This document shows positions 1 to 6,537 of a stretch of DNA of 64,000 nt, piece after piece (positions within the stretch are counted from its first letter, which is position 1; the number at the start of each line of letters is the position of its first letter). Made by a program: the position numbers and the translations under genes. The DNA is taken from contig NZ_WBVO01000001.1 of assembly GCF_008933115.1 (NCBI RefSeq), forward strand, positions 558,001 through 622,000. Direction: 5' to 3'. Source of the DNA: Phaeocystidibacter luteus. GTDB lineage: Bacteria > Bacteroidota > Bacteroidia > Flavobacteriales > Schleiferiaceae. Below the pieces are notes generated by a model. That model did not search any database, was not told the origin of the DNA, and saw only the letters and a program-made list of their open reading frames with translations.

Positions 1-9
1 ACAATTCTG

Positions 10-354
10 ATGGGCACCACAGATATTCATAATTTCTTCGAATCAGAACTACATGTGGGAACGATTACTCAAGTTGAGCCGTTGCCAAAAGCGCATGTTC
101 CGGCTTGGGTACTCACCATTGACTTTGGCCCTTTGGGAATCAAGAAAAGCTCTGCACGAATCACGCGATTGTACAATGCGGAAGACCTTATTGGACAGCA
201 GATTATAGCCGTGACAAACCTACCTCCACGACAGGTGGGCAAGGTAATATCGGAATGCCTGGTACTTGGCCTACCCTCGTCAGACGACGCCGATACAGAA
301 GTCGTACTTCTCCAACCAGAGCGCCCGGTTGATAACGGAACACGGGTATCTTAA
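10..354 (+). CDS. csaA: CsaA-like tRNA-binding-domain protein
   Basis: The 114-residue protein consists of a single tRNA-binding OB-fold domain of the CsaA/MetRS C-terminal (EMAP-II) type. The family trait is visible across the length: an early ELHVGTI strand, the central [13 protein letters not shown] stretch, then [17 protein letters not shown] and SECLVLGLP. CsaA proteins are small dimers, about 110 residues, that bind tRNA and have been described as export-related chaperones. The cellular role is unsettled, so only the fold is firm. The stop codon overlaps the convergent YbjQ-like gene by 4 bp, leaving no room for a terminator between them. Too little upstream sequence is present to see a promoter. 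Confidence 0.9.
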   Translation: MGTTDIHNFFESELHVGTITQVEPLPKAHVPAWVLTIDFGPLGIKKSSARITRLYNAEDLIGQQIIAVTNLPPRQVGKVISECLVLGLPSSDDADTEVVLLQPERPVDNGTRVS

Positions 355-674
355 AACTCGAGTTTTACTGCTGTTCCAGAGGCGCTGACCATCAACATAC
401 TTCCATTCGCTCCGATTACTTCATAGTCGATATCTACGCCTACGACCGCATCTGCTCCAAGTTGCGCCGCTCGCTGTTCCAACTCCCTAAGTGCTGTAGT
501 TCGAGCTTCGAGAAGTACTTTTTCATAGGAACCAGATCGGCCGCCTACGAAATCGCGAATACCTGCGAAAATGTCTTTGAAGAAGTTGGCGCCGATGATG
601 GTTTCACCTGCTACAACGCCTCTGTATTCCGAAATCTTCCGGCCTTCTACTGAGTTTGTTGTGGTTACAATCAT
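351..674 (-). CDS. YbjQ/UPF0145 heavy-metal-binding-domain family protein
   Basis: The 107-residue protein belongs to the YbjQ/UPF0145 family. It shows the typical start [14 protein letters not shown], the [19 protein letters not shown] segment, and a C-terminal half with [15 protein letters not shown] followed by a hydrophobic strand. Family members form pentameric rings. The 'heavy-metal-binding' name is by homology and no substrate is established. I start the gene at the ATG at 672-674, because that gives the family N-terminus and an exact ATGA overlap with the stop of the upstream ion-channel gene. A longer reading would add 16 residues without family similarity. Translation is therefore probably coupled to the channel. 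Confidence 0.85.
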   Translation of the reverse strand: MIVTTTNSVEGRKISEYRGVVAGETIIGANFFKDIFAGIRDFVGGRSGSYEKVLLEARTTALRELEQRAAQLGADAVVGVDIDYEVIGANGSMLMVSASGTAVKLEF

Positions 675-1501
675 GAGTCTTTGGTTGATTCTATTTTGAG
701 GCTTGCTCCGCAATTGAAGCAATGATTTGCATCTTCAACGTGCCCTTCGGCCCCACAATTGGAACAAATGGGCCCCTTGAGGTCTTTCTTTTCGTCTCGC
801 CTAGCATAGACGAACTCAGAGGTTACAATGCCAGTTGGAACGGCAATGATTCCATATCCCAAAAGCATGATGACAGAGGCGAGCATTTTACCCAGTGGAG
901 TTTCAGGTGAGATATCGCCATACCCCACAGTTGAAAGGGTTACGATTGCCCAGTAAATAGAATTGGGGATATCCTGAAATCCACTTTCCTCCCCTTCTAT
1001 CACATACATCAGGGAACCAAGAATGGTCACTAGAATGAGAATGCTCAGAATAAACACGCTAATCTTACGGCTGCTGGAAATGAGTGCGCGCATCATTAGC
1101 ATGCCATCGCGACTGTAATGGTACAGCTTCATGACACGGAAGACGCGTAAAATTCGCAGACCACGAATCACGATCAAATACTGTGGTCCTGCTACGAGCA
1201 ACGATAAATACGTTGGAAGAACCGAAATCAAATCAATTACACCGAGAAAGGAAAAGACATAACCTTTGGGTTTCTCTGAAATGGCCACGCGCAGAATATA
1301 TTCAATGGTGAAGAGCGCTGTGAACACCCATTCCAGAATTAGGAAGAGGTCGTGATACTTTTCGTTCAGACTTTGAACGCTATCGAGCAGTACGACTAGG
1401 ATACTGGCCACAATGGCCCAAATGAGGATTACGTCAAATGCTTTTCCAGAGGGAGTATCGGACTCGAAAATTATCCGTTCCAGTTTAGCTTTCATGGTCA
1501 T
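671..1501 (-). CDS. Voltage-gated-type potassium channel with C-terminal zinc ribbon
   Basis: The 276-residue integral membrane protein is a six-helix Kv-type ion channel (Ion_trans family). It has a voltage-sensor S4 with regularly spaced arginines ([13 protein letters not shown], about residues 113-125), a pore loop with the K+ selectivity filter TVGYGD at residues 191-196, and S6 behind it. After S6 the cytoplasmic tail carries two CXXC pairs (C246/C249 and C261/C264) typical of a double-zinc-ribbon or zinc-ribbon domain; this is less usual than an RCK domain. The downstream YbjQ-like gene starts inside its stop codon (ATGA), so the two are probably made together. The start could be ATG 1501 or the ATG two codons later; the function call does not change. 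Confidence 0.92.
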   Translation of the reverse strand: MTMKAKLERIIFESDTPSGKAFDVILIWAIVASILVVLLDSVQSLNEKYHDLFLILEWVFTALFTIEYILRVAISEKPKGYVFSFLGVIDLISVLPTYLSLLVAGPQYLIVIRGLRILRVFRVMKLYHYSRDGMLMMRALISSSRKISVFILSILILVTILGSLMYVIEGEESGFQDIPNSIYWAIVTLSTVGYGDISPETPLGKMLASVIMLLGYGIIAVPTGIVTSEFVYARRDEKKDLKGPICSNCGAEGHVEDANHCFNCGASLKIESTKDS

Positions 1502-1560
1502 AGAACGAATATAGTGAAATAGCGGTGAGAGAATTAGTGGCTGAGGGTGGTGTTTCTACT

Positions 1561-1608
1561 GGCGGATGGCTGGCAAGCTGCATAATCGCAAAACGCAAAT
1601 TGGAAATT
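1561..1608 (+). repeat. REP-like dispersed element, copy A
   Basis: The block reads GGCAAGCTGCATAATCGC followed by AAAACGCAAATTGG. The same core appears at 50206-50250 (GGGCAAGCTGCAAAACGCC) and, on the opposite strand, at 52221-52272 (GGGCAGGCTGTATAATCGC). A shorter relative lies at 50146-50192. All four are intergenic. It lies directly before the heptamer and octamer arrays upstream of the WYL regulator gene. Confidence 0.55.
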
Positions 1609-1630
1609 AATGCGTGATTTATCGTGGCGG

Positions 1631-1728
1631 GAGGCTACAGGCGTCAGGCTTGAGGCGTCAGGCGTCAGGCTTCAGGCTTCAGGCTTCAGGCGTCAGGCTT
1701 CAGGCTTCAGGCTTGAGGCTTGAGGCTG
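1631..1728 (+). repeat. CAGGCNN heptamer tandem array (14 units)
   Basis: Fourteen consecutive 7-bp units of the form (C/G)AGGC(G/T)T, with minor end variation, run without a break in period. The intergenic region 1502-1859 (358 bp) contains no convincing gene; it holds REP-like copy A, this array, and then the octamer array. Shorter runs of the same heptamer class (CAGGCGC, CAGGCGG) occur at 51700-51713 and 52021-52055. Confidence 0.8.
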
Positions 1729-1769
1729 GCTTAGCGTCACTCTATTTCAGGAAAGGTCAAGCTCTGCGT

Positions 1770-1825
1770 CCAACCCTCTAACCCTCTAACCCTCTAACCC
1801 TCCAACCCTCCAACCCTCTAACCTT
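1770..1825 (+). repeat. CYAACCCT octamer tandem array (7 units)
   Basis: Seven 8-bp units alternate between CCAACCCT and CTAACCCT, the last ending CTAACCTT. The array ends 34 bp before the ATG of the WYL regulator, so it would lie in or near that gene's promoter or leader. A two-unit relative is present in reverse orientation at 51522-51566. The unit is 8 bp, not the 6 bp of eukaryotic telomere repeats. Confidence 0.8.
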
Positions 1826-1859
1826 CCATACGCCTCTCCAAATTCCCTACTTTTACCCC

Positions 1860-2759
1860 ATGAACCTCAACGCTTCCCTTCCACGCTACGCCGTGATCAT
1901 AGAAACCATCGTTAACCTTGAGTTTGCGACTGGCATTCAAATAAGTCGGAAACTGGTTGACCGTGGATTTGAGGCCACGGTGAAGTCGCTTCAAAAGGAT
2001 ATTACCGACATCCGTGACACCTTCGATATTGATATCCTCTTTCACAAAGGAAAGGATGCCTACTTCATTTCAGAGGGAGGTAAAGAAGCCACAGATCGTT
2101 TCCTTGAATTCATCGGAGTTTCGCGCGTTTCGGAGATTGTGGGTCAAGCTCTGCAAGAGCAAAAAGAGGTTTCGCCCTATCTCAGTTTTGAGCACGAAGG
2201 CCAGTGGGCCGGTACGCGCTGGCTTCCAGAACTTGTGAAGGCCGTGAAGTCTCATAAATGGGTTGGATTCGATTACCGAAAGTTTGAAACCGATCAGGTG
2301 AAGCATTATTCACTAATGCCCCTTCTTCTCAAACAGTATCAAGGAAGATGGTATCTGATTGGTCAGCAACAGAACGGCGAAGACCGAACCTTCGGAATCG
2401 ATCGAATCGAAGAACTGAAGGTGCGCGATCAGTCTTTCACCCCTCCAGAAGGAGATCCTCGTGATCGATTTAGAAATGTGGTTGGATTAAACCACAGCAG
2501 AGATAAGGTGGAAACTGTGCGCTTCTCTTGCGAACCGGTGCAAGCGCAATACCTGAAGACACTTCCGCTTCATCGAAGCCAGAAAATCATTCGCGATGGT
2601 AAACTAGAAACCGTATTCGAGGTAAAGGTGATTCCAAATTATGAGTTCGTCCAGCGAATTCTCATGATGGGCGCCAAGGTGAAGGTAATTCAGCCAACCT
2701 CATTGGCAACTGAAATCTACAGTCACCTTCGCGAAGCCGCCAAGCAATACGAGTCTTGA
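1860..2759 (+). CDS. WYL-domain transcriptional regulator
   Basis: The 299-residue protein has an N-terminal winged-helix region (about residues 10-70, including the recognition-helix-like stretch ATGIQISRKLVDRGF) and a WYL ligand-sensing domain (about 125-200) with GRWYLIGQQQ and the trailing IDRIEELKV segment. It ends in a WCX-type C-terminal extension (about 215-299). Proteins with this layout (PafC/DriD-like) are DNA-binding regulators whose WYL domain senses nucleic acid or small ligands. The gene is preceded by the heptamer and octamer arrays. Its TGA overlaps the TTG start of the pseudouridine synthase gene (TTGA), which suggests co-translation. The regulated genes cannot be told from the sequence. 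Confidence 0.9.
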   Translation: MNLNASLPRYAVIIETIVNLEFATGIQISRKLVDRGFEATVKSLQKDITDIRDTFDIDILFHKGKDAYFISEGGKEATDRFLEFIGVSRVSEIVGQALQEQKEVSPYLSFEHEGQWAGTRWLPELVKAVKSHKWVGFDYRKFETDQVKHYSLMPLLLKQYQGRWYLIGQQQNGEDRTFGIDRIEELKVRDQSFTPPEGDPRDRFRNVVGLNHSRDKVETVRFSCEPVQAQYLKTLPLHRSQKIIRDGKLETVFEVKVIPNYEFVQRILMMGAKVKVIQPTSLATEIYSHLREAAKQYES

Positions 2760-3424
2760 ACAGCATATCAAAAGCAGATATCCTCTATGAGGACCCTTAC
2801 CTCATAGCAGTAAATAAGCCTGCTGGTTTAATGGTGGAGCCCGACAAATTTGGGAATCCCAGCGTGGTGCGTCAAACTGAACTCTTGCTCGAAAAGAAGC
2901 CAAAGATGAAAACCGGCTTAGGCGTCGTTCATCGACTGGATCGTCCGGTTTCTGGTGTTCTCGTTTTTGCCAAGACCCCAATGGCTCTCAAATCGCTGAA
3001 CGAGCAAATAAGAAATAGGTCTGTTCAAAAGGAATACATGGCCCTAGTCAGTGGCCAACTGACTGGGTCTGGAAAGTGGACCCAATCATTGCGTAGATCG
3101 ACCGATAGAAAGCGTGCCGAAATCTGTAAAGACGCGGGAAAAGACTGTCAGAGTGCGGAAACCAGATGGAAGGTCAGTGCTCATTTATCGGATCAAACGC
3201 TCCTTACCATTCAGCTTAAAACTGGCCGTTTTCACCAAATTCGAATGCATGCAAGTGCGAATGGACATCCCATTTTTGGCGATGAAATCTATGGTGGGCA
3301 TTCATGGAAAAATACTGGCATCGCATTGCATTCAAGTCGATACTCTTTCGAACATCCAAAGACTGGAAGTCTCATTTCCATCGAATCTCCTCCTCCGTTT
3401 CTTTTGAGCCCTGCTGACCTTTAG
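2756..3424 (+). CDS. RluA-family RNA pseudouridine synthase
   Basis: The 222-residue protein is a RluA-family pseudouridine synthase, which isomerises uridine to pseudouridine in rRNA or tRNA. It opens with the family N-terminus (ILYEDPYLIAVNKPAGL). The catalytic motif VVHRLDRPVSGVLVFAK supplies the active-site Asp of HRLD. The later RFHQIRMHASANGHPIFGDEIYG segment is also characteristic. It has no S4 domain, so it is a short form resembling RluA or TruC. The start is a TTG sharing a TTGA with the stop of the WYL gene; no ATG in a sensible position would preserve the N-terminal motif. The exact RNA target is not deducible. Confidence 0.9.
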   Translation: MNSISKADILYEDPYLIAVNKPAGLMVEPDKFGNPSVVRQTELLLEKKPKMKTGLGVVHRLDRPVSGVLVFAKTPMALKSLNEQIRNRSVQKEYMALVSGQLTGSGKWTQSLRRSTDRKRAEICKDAGKDCQSAETRWKVSAHLSDQTLLTIQLKTGRFHQIRMHASANGHPIFGDEIYGGHSWKNTGIALHSSRYSFEHPKTGSLISIESPPPFLLSPADL

Positions 3425-3456
3425 TAATTTTGATTTCGCTCTAAACTCATTCGACT

Positions 3457-3681
3457 ATGGATTTTGTGGTCTCAGGTACTGGTGTCATCATGACAATCAT
3501 TCTAGTTCTCGCTTACTTTGCCGTATTTTACACGATATATGATGTAAACAAGCAGAAGCAGTTCAGTGGAACGCAAAGATTTATGTGGGTTTTCTTTCTG
3601 CTTTTCTTCAGTTTGATAAGTCTATTCATATACTGGACAGCCGGTAGACCTAGAAACACATCAACCTATAATCGAGATTAG
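3457..3681 (+). CDS. Small two-helix membrane protein (PLDc_N-like)
   Basis: The 74-residue protein has two hydrophobic helices (about residues 8-27 and 43-63) separated by a short polar loop (YDVNKQKQFSGTQR) and a polar C-terminus. This resembles the small PLDc_N family ('phospholipase_D-nuclease N-terminal' membrane proteins), which are of unknown function. The gene lies 32 bp after the pseudouridine synthase and one base before the DUF1801 gene, so it may share their transcript. The family assignment is tentative; the membrane topology is clear. Confidence 0.7.
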   Translation: MDFVVSGTGVIMTIILVLAYFAVFYTIYDVNKQKQFSGTQRFMWVFFLLFFSLISLFIYWTAGRPRNTSTYNRD

Positions 3682-3682
3682 A

Positions 3683-4138
3683 ATGAATTATAAAGTAAGT
3701 TCCATCGAAGAGTATATGGAGGCCATTCCAGAAGAGCGCAAAGCCGCCATGGAAAAGCTCCGCGAAGTAATCAACCAAAACATCCCTGCCGGTTTCGAGG
3801 AAACCTTATCGTACGGGATGCCAGGATGGGTAGTTCCTCACAGTTTATATCCCGCTGGTTATCATTGCGATACAAAGCTACCTCTCCCCTTCTTGAGCAT
3901 TGCATCCCAAAAGAACTTTATCGCCGTGTATCACATGGGGGTCTATGCAGATCCAAAACTGATCAAGTGGTTTCAAGAGGAATATACCAAGCGCGTTCCT
4001 ACTAAGCTCGATATGGGGAAAAGCTGTGTCCGACTCAAAAAAACCGAGCACATTCCATACGACCTCTTTGGAGAACTGTGCACCAAAATGACTCCACAAG
4101 ATTGGATTGACCTCTACGAAGCGAACATCAAGCGATAG
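3683..4138 (+). CDS. DUF1801 (YdhG-like) domain protein
   Basis: The 151-residue soluble protein shows the DUF1801 fold: the N-terminal IEEYMEAIPEERKAAMEKLR helix, the AGFEETLSYGMPGW turn, and the FLSIASQKNFIAVYHMGVY core. The domain has a frataxin-like architecture in solved structures. Its biochemical role is unknown. The ATG follows the stop of the preceding small membrane gene by one base. The next gene, menB, has its own promoter-like box, so this is probably the end of the short operon. Confidence 0.82.
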   Translation: MNYKVSSIEEYMEAIPEERKAAMEKLREVINQNIPAGFEETLSYGMPGWVVPHSLYPAGYHCDTKLPLPFLSIASQKNFIAVYHMGVYADPKLIKWFQEEYTKRVPTKLDMGKSCVRLKKTEHIPYDLFGELCTKMTPQDWIDLYEANIKR

Positions 4139-4158
4139 GCCACGTTATCTATCTAATT

Positions 4159-4166
4159 TATCTTTG
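4159..4166 (+). promoter_or_regulatory. Candidate -7 box (TATCTTTG) for menB
   Basis: TATCTTTG matches the Bacteroidetes TANNTTTG element 47 bp upstream of the menB ATG. I do not see a clear -33 TTG at the usual spacing. Confidence 0.45.
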
Positions 4167-4213
4167 ACACCACTCCGCCCACGCGGGTTTCCACAGAATA
4201 GAACAAACCGAAT

Positions 4214-5056
4214 ATGAGCAAGGCAAATTGGACCACCGTCCGAGAATTTGAAGACATCACGTACAAAAAGTCTGGTAAGGTTGCTAGAATCGCATTCAAC
4301 CGCCCCGAAGTACGCAATGCATTTCGACCAAAGACTGTAGCAGAACTGTATCAAGCTTTTCTTGATGCACGCGAAGACACCAACATTGGCGTCGTGCTCT
4401 TCAGCGCTGAAGGTCCTTCCCCGAAGGATGGTGTATACAGCTTCTGTTCCGGAGGCGATCAAAATGCCCGTGGGCATCAGGGGTATGTAGACGATGACGG
4501 AATGCCACGCTTGAATATCCTCGAGGTTCAACGCCTTATTCGCTTCATGCCGAAGGTCGTTATCGCCGTTGTTCCTGGTTGGTCAGTTGGTGGTGGACAT
4601 AGCCTCCACGTCGTTTGCGACCTTACACTTGCGAGTAAAGAGCACGCTATCTTTAAGCAAACGGACGCAGACGTCACCAGTTTCGACGGTGGGTATGGTT
4701 CTGCATACCTCGCCAAAATGGTTGGGCAAAAGAAAGCGCGCGAGATTTTCTTCTTGGGCAGAAACTACTCGGCCGATGATGCGGTTGCTATGGGAATGGC
4801 CAATGCCTCAATTCCGCATGACGAACTAGAAGACACAGCGTACGAATGGGCACAAGAGATCCTCGAAAAGTCTCCAACTTCCATCAAAATGCTCAAGTTC
4901 GCCTTCAACCTTACCGACGATGGAATGGTTGGTCAACAAGTATTCGCTGGGGAGGCAACTCGTTTGGCTTATATGACAGATGAGGCCAAGGAAGGAAGAA
5001 ACGCCTTCCTCGAAAAGAGAAAACCAGACTTTTCCGATATCAAGTGGATTCCTTGA
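4214..5056 (+). CDS. menB: 1,4-dihydroxy-2-naphthoyl-CoA synthase MenB
   Basis: The 280-residue crotonase-fold enzyme closes the second ring of menaquinone by converting o-succinylbenzoyl-CoA to 1,4-dihydroxy-2-naphthoyl-CoA. MenB-specific signatures are present: CSGGDQ at residues 78-83, VGGGHSLH at 125-132 (oxyanion loop), and SFDGGYGS at 156-163, which separates MenB from other crotonases. The C-terminus ends with the typical EGRNAFLEKRKPDFS segment. Length fits the family. It is the only menaquinone gene in the window. A strong bidirectional terminator follows. Confidence 0.97.
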   Translation: MSKANWTTVREFEDITYKKSGKVARIAFNRPEVRNAFRPKTVAELYQAFLDAREDTNIGVVLFSAEGPSPKDGVYSFCSGGDQNARGHQGYVDDDGMPRLNILEVQRLIRFMPKVVIAVVPGWSVGGGHSLHVVCDLTLASKEHAIFKQTDADVTSFDGGYGSAYLAKMVGQKKAREIFFLGRNYSADDAVAMGMANASIPHDELEDTAYEWAQEILEKSPTSIKMLKFAFNLTDDGMVGQQVFAGEATRLAYMTDEAKEGRNAFLEKRKPDFSDIKWIP

Positions 5057-5074
5057 TTTTGGAAAATTAGACAT

Positions 5075-5105
5075 AAAAAAAGGCGCTCAATCGAGCGCCT
5101 TTTCT
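5075..5105. terminator. Bidirectional intrinsic terminator
   Basis: A perfect 8-bp stem AGGCGCTC/GAGCGCCT (5081-5088 with 5093-5100) and a 4-nt loop are flanked by an A-run on the left and a T-run on the right. It lies between the convergent menB and FKBP genes and can serve both. Confidence 0.9.
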
Positions 5106-5123
5106 ATTTCGAAAACTGCGAGA

Positions 5124-5552
5124 TTAGAGAATCTCTACAATTTGAATGTCGAATGTAAGATCCTTACCAGCCAATGGGTGGTTAGCATCGATAGTGATAG
5201 TCTCTTCTTCTACTTCTTGAACTGTCACCTGCATTTCACGTCCGTCTGGTGAACCCGCAACCAAAATCTGGCCTACTTCAGGCTTGAGATCTTCTGGAAG
5301 CTGTGAACGCTCAACCTTGTGGAACAAATCTTTATTTACTTCGCCGTACGCGTCTTCAGGCTTAAGAGTAACCGTTTTCTTCTCGTTTACCTCCATACCT
5401 TCAACCGCCTTGTCAAACCCAGGAATCATCATTCCAGTGCCAACTGTGAACTCCAATGGCTCACGGTCTACGCTTGAATCGAAGATCTGACCGTCGTTCA
5501 ATTTGCCGGTGTAGTGTACGCGTACTTTGTCGTTTGCTTTTACTGTGGACAT
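5124..5552 (-). CDS. SlyD-like FKBP-type peptidyl-prolyl cis-trans isomerase
   Basis: The 142-residue protein is an FKBP-type prolyl isomerase and chaperone of the SlyD/FkpB group. The FKBP core shows VRVHYTGKLNDGQIFDSS near the N-terminus, then VGTGMMIPGFDKAVEGM. An insert-in-flap chaperone domain follows (about residues 68-125), before the closing NHPLAGKDLTFDIQIVEI strand that is typical of SlyD. It lacks the His-rich metal-binding tail of E. coli SlyD. The start is the ATG at 5550-5552, because the residues before it do not fit the family. A candidate -7 box lies 30 bp upstream. Confidence 0.93.
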   Translation of the reverse strand: MSTVKANDKVRVHYTGKLNDGQIFDSSVDREPLEFTVGTGMMIPGFDKAVEGMEVNEKKTVTLKPEDAYGEVNKDLFHKVERSQLPEDLKPEVGQILVAGSPDGREMQVTVQEVEEETITIDANHPLAGKDLTFDIQIVEIL

Positions 5553-5582
5553 AATCCGTTTTCTTTTTTCAAATAAGAGCGG

Positions 5583-5590
5583 CAAAGGTA
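5583..5590 (-). promoter_or_regulatory. Candidate -7 box (TACCTTTG) for the FKBP gene
   Basis: Read on the minus strand the sequence is TACCTTTG, an exact TANNTTTG match, 30 bp upstream of the FKBP ATG. No well-spaced TTG -33 element is evident. Confidence 0.4.
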
Positions 5591-5655
5591 AGGCCAATGA
5601 GAGGAAATGCCATGGAAATCAAGCAATTCCGACAAAGAGGCAGAATGGTGATGCA

Positions 5656-6537
5656 TTATGACATGCCCAACTGCTCGATTTGAATGATGTCGGTAAACTT
5701 GTCACGCTTGCCCTTCTTCTCGCTCTCAGACTTCAAGGCGTCTTTAATGGCATCGATTTCCGAGCAACCAGCCTCGTAGCCAATGTCGAAGAGCTCTTTC
5801 AATTTCACCTTGTCGAAATCCAACGTTCCATAAGATCTCGCCTTTGGCGGATCTATTAGCGCGTCACATAAATCCATTCGGTAACGAACGTTCTGAAAGA
5901 TGGCTAAGCGAAAAACTCTATCAGCCAATGCAGCTGTTCCATCAATCTCGTCAACCGCGCCCATGTGGTTCGCGTGCGATCCAATAATGTGAGAGCAAGA
6001 AGCTATCAATGGATCCACCGGAAAGTTGTTGAATAGTCCACCATCCACGAATACCTTCCCATCCATCTCATAGGGATGAAAAATGATGGGAATGGTCGCA
6101 CTTGCCAGAGCCGCATGAATGGCATCCCCGCTCGTAAAAATAACCGGTTGGCCGCCCTTCACATCGCTAGCGGTAAGCGAACATGGTATCTTCAGTTCTT
6201 CAAAGTTGCATACGCCCACGGTCTCATGAAGTCTTTCATAGAGTCCTCCTAATCCTTTGCTGAATACGGTTCTGAGCAATTCAAACTTCGAAATCCGACT
6301 TTCAATATGGAGGTTGATGAATGCTTCAAGCATGTCGTCCGATTTCATTCCCGAAGCATGCATGACCGCAACAATAGCCCCCATACTCGTTCCAGAAACA
6401 GCATGAATGGGCACTTTGTGCTCCTCTAGAGCCTTCAACAAGCCAATGTGAACGACACCTCTGGCGCCTCCTCCCGAAAGACATAGTCCCACGGTTGGCT
6501 CTTCCTTACCTTTCCACAATTCTGTAAACCAGCTCAC
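5656..6537 (-). CDS. Patatin-like phospholipase (RssA/YlbK type)
   Basis: The 293-residue protein is a patatin-family serine lipid acyl hydrolase. Its glycine-rich oxyanion loop is GLCLSGGGARG, the nucleophile elbow is GTSMG and the catalytic Asp lies in VDGG (VDGGLFNNFPVDPL), giving the Ser-Asp dyad. No signal peptide is seen, so it should act on the cytoplasmic side of the membrane, like RssA. The start is GTG, with GTGA overlapping the TGA of the symporter gene, so translation is coupled to a four-gene chain. Its substrate is unknown; the context suggests a link with imported or deacetylated metabolites, but that is inference. Confidence 0.9.
   Translation of the reverse strand: MSWFTELWKGKEEPTVGLCLSGGGARGVVHIGLLKALEEHKVPIHAVSGTSMGAIVAVMHASGMKSDDMLEAFINLHIESRISKFELLRTVFSKGLGGLYERLHETVGVCNFEELKIPCSLTASDVKGGQPVIFTSGDAIHAALASATIPIIFHPYEMDGKVFVDGGLFNNFPVDPLIASCSHIIGSHANHMGAVDEIDGTAALADRVFRLAIFQNVRYRMDLCDALIDPPKARSYGTLDFDKVKLKELFDIGYEAGCSEIDAIKDALKSESEKKGKRDKFTDIIQIEQLGMS

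Noticed and set aside
1770-1825. Telomere-like (CCCTAA)n repeat
   Set aside because: The unit is 8 bp (CYAACCCT), it is internal and short, and there is no sign of a linear end.
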